DNA from: Platycarya strobilacea
Taxonomy: Eukaryota; Streptophyta; Magnoliopsida; Fagales; Juglandaceae
Assembly (NCBI GenBank): GCA_036898215.1
Contig: CM072557.1
Coordinates: 11,685,501 to 11,749,500 of the forward strand
Reading direction: 5' to 3'
Length of the DNA: 64,000 nt
A program made the position numbers and the translations under genes. The notes under the pieces are model-generated. The model was not told the DNA's origin. It did not search any database and was given only the letters and a program-made list of their open reading frames with translations. This document shows, in pieces, positions 11,439-23,176 of this stretch (the first letter of the stretch is position 1; each line of letters starts with the position of its first letter).

Positions 11439-12470
11439 CTATCCGCTGATCACTGGACGCACTATCTCGAGCATGTCCTCATGAGTAACGTTGTGTACCG
11501 ATGCCTCAGCCTGTGTGGAAGTCTCAACAATCGATGCTCCATGATCTCCTGGTTGTGCTTCTTTCTGAGGATCAACCGGATATGGAACATGTCCACAAAG
11601 GCGCAGTCTCGAGTGTCCCGTGCTGCGTGAGAGGGTGGTCTTGTTGATCAGTCTTGTCGGCTCCCGTTTATACTCGACAACATCAAGCACGACACCGGCA
11701 TATAGAAGAAATCGGGTGATTAGGATCCCGAATGGCAGTACATCCATCGAAATGTATCAAGTCTTTAATCGAATCCTATCGAATATATGCCCCACCAGAT
11801 CGATAGGAATGCCACAAGCGACCCGTATAATAAATTTCGTCTGAGTAATGCGAACCTCCGTCTTATGTTACTGCGGGTCAATATTATTGGCGATTATCAA
11901 ATTTAGGATATTGAAGAAAGAAGATAGATATGCTTGCTTGATGCTCTTCGTCCTGTCATACAGGGGAGTATCTGGACCAACAACCAAATATCTCACCTCA
12001 TAATTAGCGAAGGCATCGACCTCATTTGTATAAATTGGTACGTCCTCCTCAGCTCTCTCCACCTCAGCTGAAGGATTAGACTCTCTAGACACCATGTTCG
12101 GATATGCATTTGGCAGCCTAGGAATACCGAGATGCTCAGTGAGTCTGTCCTGTGAAAATAAAACTGGAACTCCTCAGACAGAGATCCTGTATGCCCCTTT
12201 GTCATCTAGGCTGGTACCACCGAGCTCTCTATAGAACTCAGCAACAATGTCAATATAGGAGACGGTCTCCCATGATTCTTCTTGCTCACCTAAGATAGGT
12301 TCCCAACCACAATCGCTGAAAACTGATGGCAGGGAATGACCTTCATACACAAGACTCTGAAAATTAGAAATGATAACCTGTCGCTCTAATGAAACATTTC
12401 TCTCCCTTACTCAACCGAACGAGGACTCAGATGGATTGCGTCGCTTATGTCCAGATCTAGAAGAGTACAT
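11439..12470 (-). pseudogene. 'Putative plant transposon protein'-like gene with three stops
   Basis: One frame of 344 codons runs from ATG at 12470 to the stop at 11439 without a frameshift. It is interrupted only by nonsense codons at 12413-12411 (TGA), 12176-12174 (TGA) and 11870-11868 (TAA). The N-terminal third contains RERNVSLERQVIISNFQSL; the middle WETVSYIDIVAEFYRELGG and LTEHLGIPRLPNAYPN; the C-terminal part MDVLPFGILITRFLLYAGVV followed by TLSRSTGHSRL. The LPFG.L.T..L...GV..D segment and the overall order resemble the 'putative plant transposon protein' domain (PF20167 as I recall it), often found in plant mobile DNA; its function is unknown. It lies in the left part of the CACTA element, opposite in strand to the transposase. 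Confidence 0.65.
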
Positions 12471-12479
12471 TTCTCTCGC

Positions 12480-14571
12480 TTATGTTAATCAACCTGAAAT
12501 TTACAATTAAAGAGCTTATCAATACAACATTAATGATAAAAATATGATAAATAACTATTAACTAAATTACATACGAATAGCAATTTAATAAAGTGAGGCA
12601 TTGTGAACAACATAATTTTAGAAACAATAATGATATGCAAATAACTAAATTACAACTATTTTACAACTTTTTTGTATTTATTTATTTATTTTACTTAGTA
12701 ATTAAGAATGTAAATATTAATAAAAATATTTTTTTATTTTATTTTTTTAATAATTAAAATTTTTTAAGAAAATCTTTAAAAAAATGATAAAAAAAAAAAC
12801 TCTACTAGACTAAAAGTTGTAAAAGTGTTGTAAAAAGGTAGTACGGATATCATCACCCTTTTATAAAAATAATATCAAATTAATAAATATTATTTATATT
12901 AATATTAATATTAATTTAATATTTAAAAAAATGTGAGAAATTTTTATGATTTACTAAAATTAATAAATTTAATTATACCGTTTGAACGCCAAAATTAGTG
13001 TTCGAACGGTATAAAAGTTGTTTGGCTCAAAGCATTCAAACGTTCGAACGGTTAATAATTGAATCTGTTTGGTTTGAACCGTTCAGATTCCAGACATAGC
13101 GTTTGAACGATTTTCGAGAGGTTCGATACTGAGTCGACTCAACCATTAAAATCCATGGAATCCTTTGATTTTTCATGGATTTTTCAACAAAGTAATACAT
13201 AGAATCTTAAATAAACCTTACTACAATGGATTTAAGCAAATTTCGGTGAGTATTGATGGAGTTTCGGTTTTATCATAATTTAAATTAATAATCCATAAAA
13301 AACCTAAATTTAAACGGTAAAATGATTAGAAAAAAGAGCATACTGGTGCTTAGAGGAAGAGGCTTCAACTGGAGACTGTTGACGACGGCTACGACGACTG
13401 TAAACGACAGAGTTGGGAGGAGAAAACGATATGAGTATGTCGGTGAAAATGACCTTCGGTTTAAACTCATATTTGCAGTGCCATTCAAACGGTTAGTTAT
13501 TACGTTCGAACGGTACTACAAATATAAGATATATAATATATTTATATACTATACTATATTATTTCATATATTATAATAATTTATTAAATAATAAACTATA
13601 TGTAGCAGGATATAATATTACCTATGATATGTTAAGATATAATAATATAAGACAGATAATATATTTTATAAGTTATTATATAAGATAATAATTAGTGGCG
13701 GTTTATAATATACTATATGTGTTACTAAATATAATATAATATATATATAGTTATTATTTTTAATATACTATATATTATATAATATATTAATATATTATAT
13801 TATATATAATATACTATAAGTTATATGATGCTATATAATATAGTATATAATATATTATATACTAGTATATATTATATAACATATAGTACTATATATTGTA
13901 GTACTACTTATATGATATATATAGTTAATAATATATATTGTATTTTACTTTACTATAACATAATAAATATGAATGGCTTAGTCTAATTTCAACGATACAA
14001 TATATATTAGTTATAGTCCAATTAGATGACACTATATAATATGCTAGTATATATATGTTATCTATAGTCTAATATATTAACACATTATATTGCGGCATAG
14101 TCTACTTAGATGAATATACTATATATTATATAATATAAACATATATATTATAATATATGTTATTATATATATAATATACTATATATATTATTATATATAA
14201 TAATTATATATATAGTTATTATATTTAATATTCTATATAATATATTAATATATTATATTATATATATAATATACTATAAGTTATATGATGTAGTATAATA
14301 TAGTATATAGTACTAGTATATAATACTATATTATATAACTTTACAATACTATTGTAGTTAAATTTATATATTTATAGCTATTAATTAATTATAACTATTA
14401 CTATATAATAGTTATAATTTAATTATATTATTATATAGTATTATATTAGTAAAATACTATATAGTACTATTATAGTACTACTATATTTATAACTATTAAC
14501 TATAGTACATAGTAGTAGTACATATAATACTATTACTATATAGTATTAATTATAATACTATTGTGAGATCC
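12480..14571. other. AT-rich CACTA interior with internal CGTTCGAACG sites
   Basis: No gene is recognised. 12976-13120 and 13480-13515 carry further CGTTCGAACG-type palindromes. 13530-14571 is almost pure A+T, built of tatataatata and agtactata words, and was the target of the LTR retrotransposon that follows. Confidence 0.6.
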
Positions 14572-16651
14572 TAAATTTACGTATATTTTTACACATTATT
14601 TTATTCTCAATATTAATTATTTTAATTTAATTTAATAATATTATTAGTCGTGTTTTATTTGTTTAAGATACTTATTTGAATTATTAATTAGTTAATATTG
14701 AGTTACGTTGCTTTTATTTTTATGAGTTAATTATTTTAATAATTGAAATTTAATTCCTTTATTTTATTATGTGAATTTATTTGTTCTGATTTCGTTATAT
14801 TAATTATTGTTTTATTTTTAAATATTGTGCTTGGGTTTAATTTATTTATATTGTTGGGTTTTAAATATTTTATTTTATTGATATTAGATTGTAGTATTTC
14901 AAGTCGGCTTTTATTTAATTTATTGTGTTTCTTTTTCTAGTTAGTCTTTTTCTTTTTTCTCTTTTTCTTTTTCTTTTCTTTTCTTTTTCTTCCTTTTCTT
15001 TCTTTTTCTCCTCACGGAATTCGCCCAGACCCCCTAGCCCGTGTACCCTTCCCCTGTTCCCTCTCCCTCTTGCCGGTTCTTCCTTCTTCCCTAGGACCGC
15101 CTCCGGCCACCCACCGGTGACACCACCCAGCCCAACCTCACCCCCACATGCCTGCGAGTTCAACGGCACCGGTGGTGTCACCTCCGGCCACCCCACCGCC
15201 CCTACACGGCCCTCTACCCGAAATGTCTATTTTAACTTCCCTTGCATTTTCCGGTCACCGCCGGTCACCCCTTGGCCTCTGACCACTACCACTAGACTCT
15301 CCACCCTTTGGCGAGCATAACCCACAGTCGGTAGCCACCCATCGCCGCCGGTTACCCCCTCAACCCGAAATGGGTCTTAAACGGGTTGTTCTTCTCCGCG
15401 CCGCCGTCCGGCCACCATAGGCCTCACCACCACCACCAAAAGACTCCCCTCGCCCAGCCGGTCATTCCCCTAGCTCAATTTCCCCATACACAGTCTCACC
15501 TTCCTGCTACAACCCCAAACTCGAAAATGGGTTTTCACCCCTTTTGACCCTGATCCGCCACTTTCCGGTGGTTGTGCCGCCACACCACCACCTCCATGAG
15601 ATTCCCCACCTTTCAAAGAGTAACTCCCTAAATTTTGGGGTCAAACCGAGTATTTTAGCCTAATGTACATGTGACCGTTACAAACGCTACAGATTGGCGT
15701 TGTTCAAGGATTTACGTTTTTACCACTGTAAGTATTTTCCAAACGAGTTTTAAGATTTAAATATATTTTTGGCATCAACAGTTATTATATTTGATTATTG
15801 TTGCTATGTGTTGGTTGATGTTAGTATCTGTTGGTTGATTGGATTAATTAAATGTTGGATAATTGCTGCATTGTTGTCTGCATTGTGTATTTACGCGCAT
15901 ATTCATGAAAATATTTGGAAAGTAGATTTTTGCATGATTTCGGATATTCATGTGTTGAGAATGGAAACTGGGATTTAAATTGAGTTTAATGAATTTTAAT
16001 GGGTTTGGGCTAAGTTATAACGGGGACGGCGATACGTAACATCCGATATAATTGGTTTTGAGGATATTATTTTATGGAAAATGATGGGTGATTTTATTGG
16101 GTTTTTATTGTGGATTAAATTGGGATTTTGACGAGTGTGGTTATTTCATTGACTTTGAGGAAAATGATTTTAAACCTCATGCATATGGTAATTGTTCATG
16201 GTTGTTGTTGTGACATTAATGTATTTATTATCTTGGGTTTGGTTGGGTTGTACTTACCTGCGATGCCATCTTGGCATCATAGTTTTTTAGATGCAGATTA
16301 TGAAGAGGCTGAGCCTGAAGAGACGGCTCCGCCGTTAAGGTGATATTAATATTAATTGTTATTTCGAGAAATTTATTTTCCCCTTTTTATAAATATGTAT
16401 TTGTTTAATTTGTATTTCGATTGACTGTATTAATTTTCTGTTGGAGAATTTATATTAAATTGGTTTATAAAATATTTCTAAAAATTCTGGTACTTAGATA
16501 TTAATTTATTATCCACTGCGACCTATATTTTTATGTATGTCACGTGTGCACACACGTTTGACACTTGTCGTTGGGATGTGTGACCCGTGTTGTCATCATC
16601 CTGACGCCTCGATTCCCGTGTTATTTTAAGGAAAAATTTGGGGGCGTCACA
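14572..16651 (+). repeat. 5' LTR
   Basis: Starts TGTGAGATCC and ends GCGTCACA. It is closely similar to 19249-21407 over its length. Next to it lies a primer-binding site. It has only one unit of the CGATACGTAACG repeat (near 16019-16045) and has a ~95-bp segment (about 16425-16525) missing from the other LTR. Confidence 0.93.
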
Positions 16652-16653
16652 GG

Positions 16654-16666
16654 TGGTATCAGAGCA
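16654..16666 (+). promoter_or_regulatory. Primer-binding site (initiator tRNA-Met)
   Basis: TGGTATCAGAGCA begins 2 bp after the 5' LTR and is the usual complement of the 3' end of plant initiator methionine tRNA, used to prime minus-strand synthesis. Confidence 0.9.
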
Positions 16667-19235
16667 GTTCGGCTCCGGGTAAATCCGCAAGTTACCTAAG
16701 GACAGTACCAGAAAAGTTTGTAATTTTAAAAAGGTATTTGTTTTATGATTTGATTATTTTATTTGATTTGATTATTTTATTTGTTCTCCAAGTTTTCTTA
16801 CTAATTTATATGGTAAGATTATCGATATTTATTTCGTTATGTTGTGCTTTTTATATTAATGTTTATGTTGTTTATTTATTTTCATAATTAACTTGGTTTT
16901 GATTGATTGGTTTGTTGGCTTTGTTTTATTTTATTTTAATATTGGTTAAATATTGTAAATGAGTAGTAATTCAGATTTTAGTTAGTTGATTTTATTTGGT
17001 TAAGTTTTCGAGTATTTATTTAATTAATTATTTATTTTATATATATGCCTTTCTTTTTTATTTAAGTTGGAATTTGGACATTTCGGATTAGATTATTATT
17101 TTAAATCAATCCATTTATTGAATCTGATATTTTAAATAATTGTGTGATGGAATTCCTTATTTTAAAATTTATTTCTTTTGTTGTGGGTTATTTTATTTTC
17201 TTAAACTTTTATTCAATTATCATCAGATTTAATTTTAATTTCAGTTCATAGATTTCCTACAAGATAGTTTTAGATTTGGTTTATTATTTGTTTATTTTAA
17301 TTATGGCTGTTGTATTTTAAATATTTCTAAGAGTTTGAAATTTATTTAGACAAAGATTTAAAAATATCGCTGCCTTACTTTCTTTTTAAGTTTATACTTT
17401 GAGATAAATTTAAATTATCTTTTCACATTTCTGTTGTTTTGTTTTTAGGGACATGTTTTGAATTTAGCTTTAAAATTTATTATCTTTCCACATTTTCGTA
17501 TGTTTTATTTTAAAAGTTTATCTATTTACTTTAACGAGTGGATTTATTTTGACGACTTGTTTGTATTTATTTATTAATTAATTTATCGATTTAATTATTT
17601 TATTATGGTTCGTTTCTTTTAACAGGTTCTATAATAAATCTTTTTTTTAAGGGTTGGGTTTTATAGAGAATTTTAAAGTTTTATTTGTGATTTTGTTTGC
17701 TGTTCTTATTTTAATTTAATCTCCTTCCTTTATTTAATAAAAGTTTTTGGTGACTTTGTGTTTATTAAAGGAGGTGGGCTTGTTTTCTTGAATGGTTGGC
17801 TTTTACTTATTTGTTTATTAAATCTTTTCCCCCTTTTGTATTTTTATATAATAATTATGTGAATTACTTGAATTTTATTTAGTATTTGGGTATACTATTA
17901 TTTATAATTGCGAGATGGATTTGTCTGATAATTTGTTGGTATTTATGCAATTGCATTTCCTTGTCGGTATTGTATATGTTACTTATGTATACTTATTACC
18001 TAGGTCTCACTGAGTGTTTGAGTGTCTAAGTTTTAATTTCATTTCCGGGAGATTATTGGAATTATATTTTAGATGGACTTTTCATATGAGTGTGAAATTG
18101 TTGGTCATTGTTATATTGTTATGGAATTTGTTTTAGTATTGCTTATGATAATAGGCGATTATTTGTTTTCTTGGTGAAATTTTAGATTTTGTTTGTGGAT
18201 GTTTAGAGATTGATGTATAATAAATGTGCGTGTAATTTTTGGAGAGTATTTGTCTTAGGCTGGTGTTTGACTTGAGAGGATTTATTTTGTTAAATGATAG
18301 GGTGACTTGATGTGATGGAAATAAAATTAAGAGATATAAATTTTAGGCTTCTAGACGAATTGTTAGGAGTAGATAATTTAAGTATAAGATTTTAGAAAAT
18401 TTAATGATTAACAACATTTGTTAAGGTGTCTTAAAGAATTAGTTTCAACTTGAGGTCACATAAAAATTTAAATATTTGAGGTTATTCCATCTCATAGGTA
18501 ATAAATGCTCGATTTAGAGAATACGGATTTAGATAATTAAACTATGATGATAGTGAGGAGTTATAATGATTGAGAAGTGTATTAGTGGTTTGGGAGTTAG
18601 AAATTTTTAGGTTTTAATATTGGGTGACATAACTTGAATTGTAAAATGACAAAGCATTAGGATTTGTAAATGTGGCAAATGATTTCTTGTAAGAGGTGTT
18701 GAGCCAATTTTTACTATGGTGATAATTTATAAGGACTTAAATTTTTATGAATTTAGCGAGTTATCAGAGTGTGCGCGGAAGCGTGATGAAGTACAATGTA
18801 GTAGGAGGTTCAATTCTCGTATAAATTTTGAGGAATTAGTGATGACTTAAAAATTTGGATAATACGTGTAAGTAGAGATTTATTTTTTTTGGTTGGATAA
18901 ATTATGTTTATTGATGGTTAAGTTGGAAAGATAAACTTGGAAGTTACTTTAGGGTAACACAAATTGTGGTATGAAGTTAGTGAATATTAAAATTTTGGGA
19001 GGTTGTGCTAAGGTTCTGGTACATGTGGAGTTCAAGTGGATTGGCTACCTCAGGAGTTTTAGAGATGAAATATTATTTGGAGACTATACGTTTATGATGA
19101 AATAAAATCCATTTGTGTTTGAGGAAAATAGATGATTGTGTTAATGCTTAGAGTGAGTATTAAGTGATGTAGTAGGTGAGTTATTCAATTTTTATTAGTT
19201 GCAGCCGAGCGAATTTCGAGGACGAAATTCTTTTT
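16667..19235. other. Non-coding interior of the LTR element
   Basis: About 2.6 kb of T-rich sequence on the plus strand with no long frame and no recognisable retrotransposon domain. It may be decayed or replaced internal sequence. Confidence 0.7.
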
Positions 19236-19247
19236 AAGGGGGGGAGA
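19236..19247 (+). promoter_or_regulatory. Polypurine tract
   Basis: aagggggggaga lies one base before the 3' LTR and primes plus-strand synthesis in LTR retrotransposons. Confidence 0.9.
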
Positions 19248-19248
19248 A

Positions 19249-21407
19249 TGTGAGATCCTAGATTTAAGTGTATTTTTAAACGTTATTTTATTCTCGGTAT
19301 TAATTATTTTAATGTAATTTAATAATATTATTAGTCGTGTTTTATTTGTTTAAGATACTTATTTGAGTTATTAATTAGTTAATATTGAGTTGCGTTACTT
19401 TTATTTTAATGAGTTAATTATTTTAATGATTGAAATTTAATTCCTTTTATTTTATTATGTGAATTTATTTGATCTGCTTTCGTTATATTAATTATTGTTT
19501 TATTTTTAAATATTGTGCTTGGGTTTAATTTATTTATATTGTTGGGCTTTAAATATTTTATTTTATTGATATTAGATTGTAGTATTTTAAGTCGGTTTTT
19601 ATTTAATTTATTGTGTTTCTTTTTCTAGTTAGTTTTTTTCTTTTTTTCTTTTTTTCTTTTTCTTTTCTTTTCTTTTCTTTTTCTTCCTTTTCTTTCTTTT
19701 TCTCCTCACAGAATTCGCCCAAACCCCCTAGCTCGCATACCCCTCCCCTGTTCCCTCTCCCTCTCGCCGGTTCTTCCTTCTTCCCCAGGACCACCACCGG
19801 CTACCCACTGGTGACACCGCCCAGCCCAACCTCACCCCCACATGCCGGCGAGTTCAACGGCACCGGTGGTGTCACCTCCAACCACCCCATCGCCCCTACA
19901 CGGCCCTCTACCCGAAATGTCCATTTTAGCTTCCCTTGCATTTTTCGGCCACCCCCTTGACCTCCGATCACCACCACTAGACTCCCCACCCTCCGGAGAG
20001 CATAACCCACCGTCGGTAGCCACCCATCGCCGCCGGTTACCCACTCAACCTGAAATGGGTCTTAAACGGGTTATTCTTTGCCGCGCCGCCGTCCGGTCAC
20101 CGTAGGCCTCACCACCGCCACCAAAAGACTCCCATCACCCAGCCGGTCATTCCCCTAACTCAGTTTTCTCATACACGACCTCACAATCTCGGTACAACCC
20201 CAAACCCGAAAATGGATTTTTACCACTTTTGACCCCGATCCGCCACCTTCCGGTGGTTGTGCCGCCACACCACCACCTCCATGAGATTTCCCACCCTTCA
20301 AAGAGTAACTCCCTAAATTTTGGGGTCAAACCGAGTATTTTAGCCTAACGTACATGTGACCGTTACAAACGTTGTAGATTGACGTTGTTTAAGGATTTAC
20401 GTTTTTACCACTGTAAATATTTTCCAAACGAGCTTTAAAATTTAAATATATATTTTAGCATCAACAGTTATTGTATTTGATTATTGTTGCTATGTGTTGG
20501 TTGATGTTGGTATCTGTTGGTTGATTGGATTAATTAAATGTTGGATAATTGCTGCATGGTTGTCTGCATTGTGTATTTACGCGCATGTTCATAGAAATAT
20601 TTGGAAAGTGGATTTTTGCATGATTTCGGATATTCATGTGTTGAGAATGGAAACTGGGATTTAAATTGAGTTTAATGGATTTTAATGGTTTTGGGCTGAG
20701 TCATAACGGGGACAGCGATACGTAATGCCCGTTGTGATCAGTGTGTGTGAGTGTGCGGATGACGTAATGGGGACGACGATACATAACGCTCATTATGGTC
20801 ATTGGGTGTGCATTTCATATTGGGGACGGCGATATGTAACGCCCATTATGGTTTTGGGTGTGTGTGTAAATCATATCGGGGACGGTGATACGTAACGCCC
20901 GGTATGATTGATTTTGAGGATATTATTTTATGGAAAATGATGGTAATTTTATTGGGTTTTTATTGTGGATTAAATTAGGATTTTGACGAGTGTGGTTATT
21001 TCATTGACTTTGAGGAAGATGATTTTAAGCCTCATGCATATGGTAATTGTTCATGGTTGTTGTTGTGACATTAATGTATTTATTATTTTGGGTTTGATTG
21101 GGTTATACTTACTTGCAATGCCATCTTGGCGTCGTAGTTTTTTAGATACAGATTATGAAGAGGCTGAGCCTGAGGAGACGGCTCCGCTGTTGAGGTGATA
21201 TTAATATTAATTGTTATTTCAGGAAATTTATTTTCCCCTTTTTATAAATATGTATTTGTTTAATTTGTATTTCGGTTGACTATATTTTTATGTATGTCAC
21301 GTGTGCACACACGTTTGACACTTGTCGTTGGAATATGTGACCCGTGTTGTCATCATCCTGACGCCTCGATTCTCGTGTTATTTTAAGGAGAATTTGGGGG
21401 CGTCACA
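19249..21407 (+). repeat. 3' LTR with expanded palindromic repeats
   Basis: Starts TGTGAGATCC, ends GCGTCACA. Compared with the 5' LTR it has about 190 bp extra at 20715-20910, holding four units of the ggggacggcgatacgtaacg repeat instead of one. It lacks a ~95-bp segment near 21278. Confidence 0.93.
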
Positions 21408-22125
21408 ACTATTAATTATATTAGTACTTTAACTATATTATATAGTACTATTAGTACTATAAATTATATTTATAGGTATTAACTATAGTACTATATGGTA
21501 CTAGTATACTATATAGTCTTATATAATACTATATTATATAAATCATTAGTAATATAATATAGTAATATAGTACTATAGTATATAGTAATTTAACTATATA
21601 TTATAGTACTATGTTATATTACTATATAGTAATGTACTAATATGATACTATTAATACTATTATAATGAATACTATATATATTTTATAACATATTTTAAAT
21701 ATAGTAGTACTATATATTATAGTACTACTTATATCATATATATAGTTAATAATATATATTGTATTTTACTCTACTCTACTATAATAAATATGATATTATA
21801 GTCTAATATCAATAATACTATATAATATAGTTATAGTCTAATTAGATGATACTATATATGATACTATATATTTGTAATATATAGTTTAACATATTAACAT
21901 ACTATAATTGTATAGATGAGACAATATGTTATAACTTTTATATGTCACTTATAATTTAATTAGTATGATATTACATATTCATATATACTTCACTATAATA
22001 AAATATATAATATGCTCGATTATATATTATAATATGATATTATTAAATTCAGTTATAGTATCATCTAATATGTCTATATGTATTAATATCGTTCTTTTAT
22101 TTAAAGGTATAGTGTAAAAAAAAAT
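21408..22125. other. AT-rich CACTA interior, right of the LTR insertion
   Basis: Continues the agtactata/tatataata composition of 13530-14571, as expected if the retrotransposon split one AT-rich block. No gene is seen. Confidence 0.7.
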
Positions 22126-22139
22126 ATTATTAAACATTT

Positions 22140-22760
22140 ATCAAACCGTTCGAATTGTTACTAATAAGCCTGCATAACCGTTTGAACGTACTATTTATGT
22201 TTTCGAACAAAAAATTTTAGGAGGGAATTGCTTCATAATTTCACGTTCGAACAGTTAGTAATAACCGTTCGAAAGGTAAAAGTTATGCAAATACACAGAG
22301 AACCTCATTCTCCATCTCCTTCCACTCGTCTCACTCTCTTACGAACCAAAGCAAGATAATCCACAAATCAATGCCTTTCTTCCTCAATCCAGCGCCAAAA
22401 TATTACTAGTTTTCATCTCACTCAATTATTATTGAATTAGTCCATTATTTTTACTGATTTTTGGGAGCTCCTTCACACTGGATACACGACAATCTCCTTA
22501 CCTTTTAATCTCTCAAAATCTCATATATGTTTTTTATATTCTCATTTTGGTTTAAATATGCTATTTTCCAATGTTAGGATAGCATTTGTTCTTGATATTG
22601 TTGTTTGTATTAGTGTGAGTTCGGGATTAATGGCGTTTGCGGTGGTTGAAGACGACTGGAAACTAGAACATTTTCGTTCAAACGGATTATGCTTAACATT
22701 TGAATAGGCATGGTCCAATTCGAATATAGATTAATGTCGTTCGAACGGAAAACTTATACA
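22140..22760. repeat. Internal CGTTCGAACG sites and pyrimidine-rich leader-like DNA
   Basis: Palindromic or near-palindromic ccgttcgaa words occur at about 22144-22280 and 22668-22750. Between them 22300-22400 is C/T-rich, like a plant 5' untranslated region, but no frame follows. Confidence 0.5.
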
Positions 22761-22873
22761 TCAGTGTATTTACAATTAGAAACTAGAATATATAAAGACG
22801 GTTGTCCATAATGATTATTAAAAAATAGTTTTAAAAAACTTAAACTAAATAAAAATACAAATAGTTAATATTG

Positions 22874-23170
22874 TAAATCTTAAAATTAAAGTACAAATGA
22901 TTCTGAGTTAAGAATACTTAAATAGTTAATTCTAAATTAATAAAATACAATATTTAAATTAAAATACTACTAAATCTTAAAATTAAAGTACAAATGATTA
23001 AGAGGCAATAATACTTAAATAGTTAATTCTAAATTAATAAAATACAATGTTTAAATTAAAGTACTACTAAATCTTAAAATTAAAGTATAATTGGTTAAGA
23101 GTTAATAATACTTAAATAGTTAATTCTTAATTAATAAAATACAATGTTTAAGTTAAAATACTACTAAATC
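22874..23170. repeat. 97-bp tandem repeat, three copies
   Basis: Units beginning taaatcttaaaattaaag start at 22874, 22971 and 23068, each 97 bp with few differences. The array is cut by the solo LTR that starts at 23177. Confidence 0.9.
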
Positions 23171-23176
23171 TATTAA

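Larger units (their letters stand above)
14572..21407 (+). mobile_element. Complete non-coding LTR retrotransposon inside the CACTA
   Basis: The two LTRs are about 2.1 kb each with TG...CA ends and are flanked by ACTAT at 14567-14571 and 21408-21412, a 5-bp target duplication. The internal region is only 2.6 kb and shows no gag, protease, reverse transcriptase or integrase motif on either strand. The 3' junction 'atttcgaggacgaaattctttttaaggggggg' style is typical of Tekay/Del chromoviruses. This suggests a non-autonomous derivative that depended on such a relative. The LTRs are similar enough to suggest a fairly recent insertion. Confidence 0.93.

Noticed and set aside
14915..15320. Pro/Thr-rich frames in 15.0-15.3 kb and 19.6-20.1 kb on both strands
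   Set aside because: They fall in corresponding parts of the two LTRs, have low-complexity composition and do not persist between the copies.
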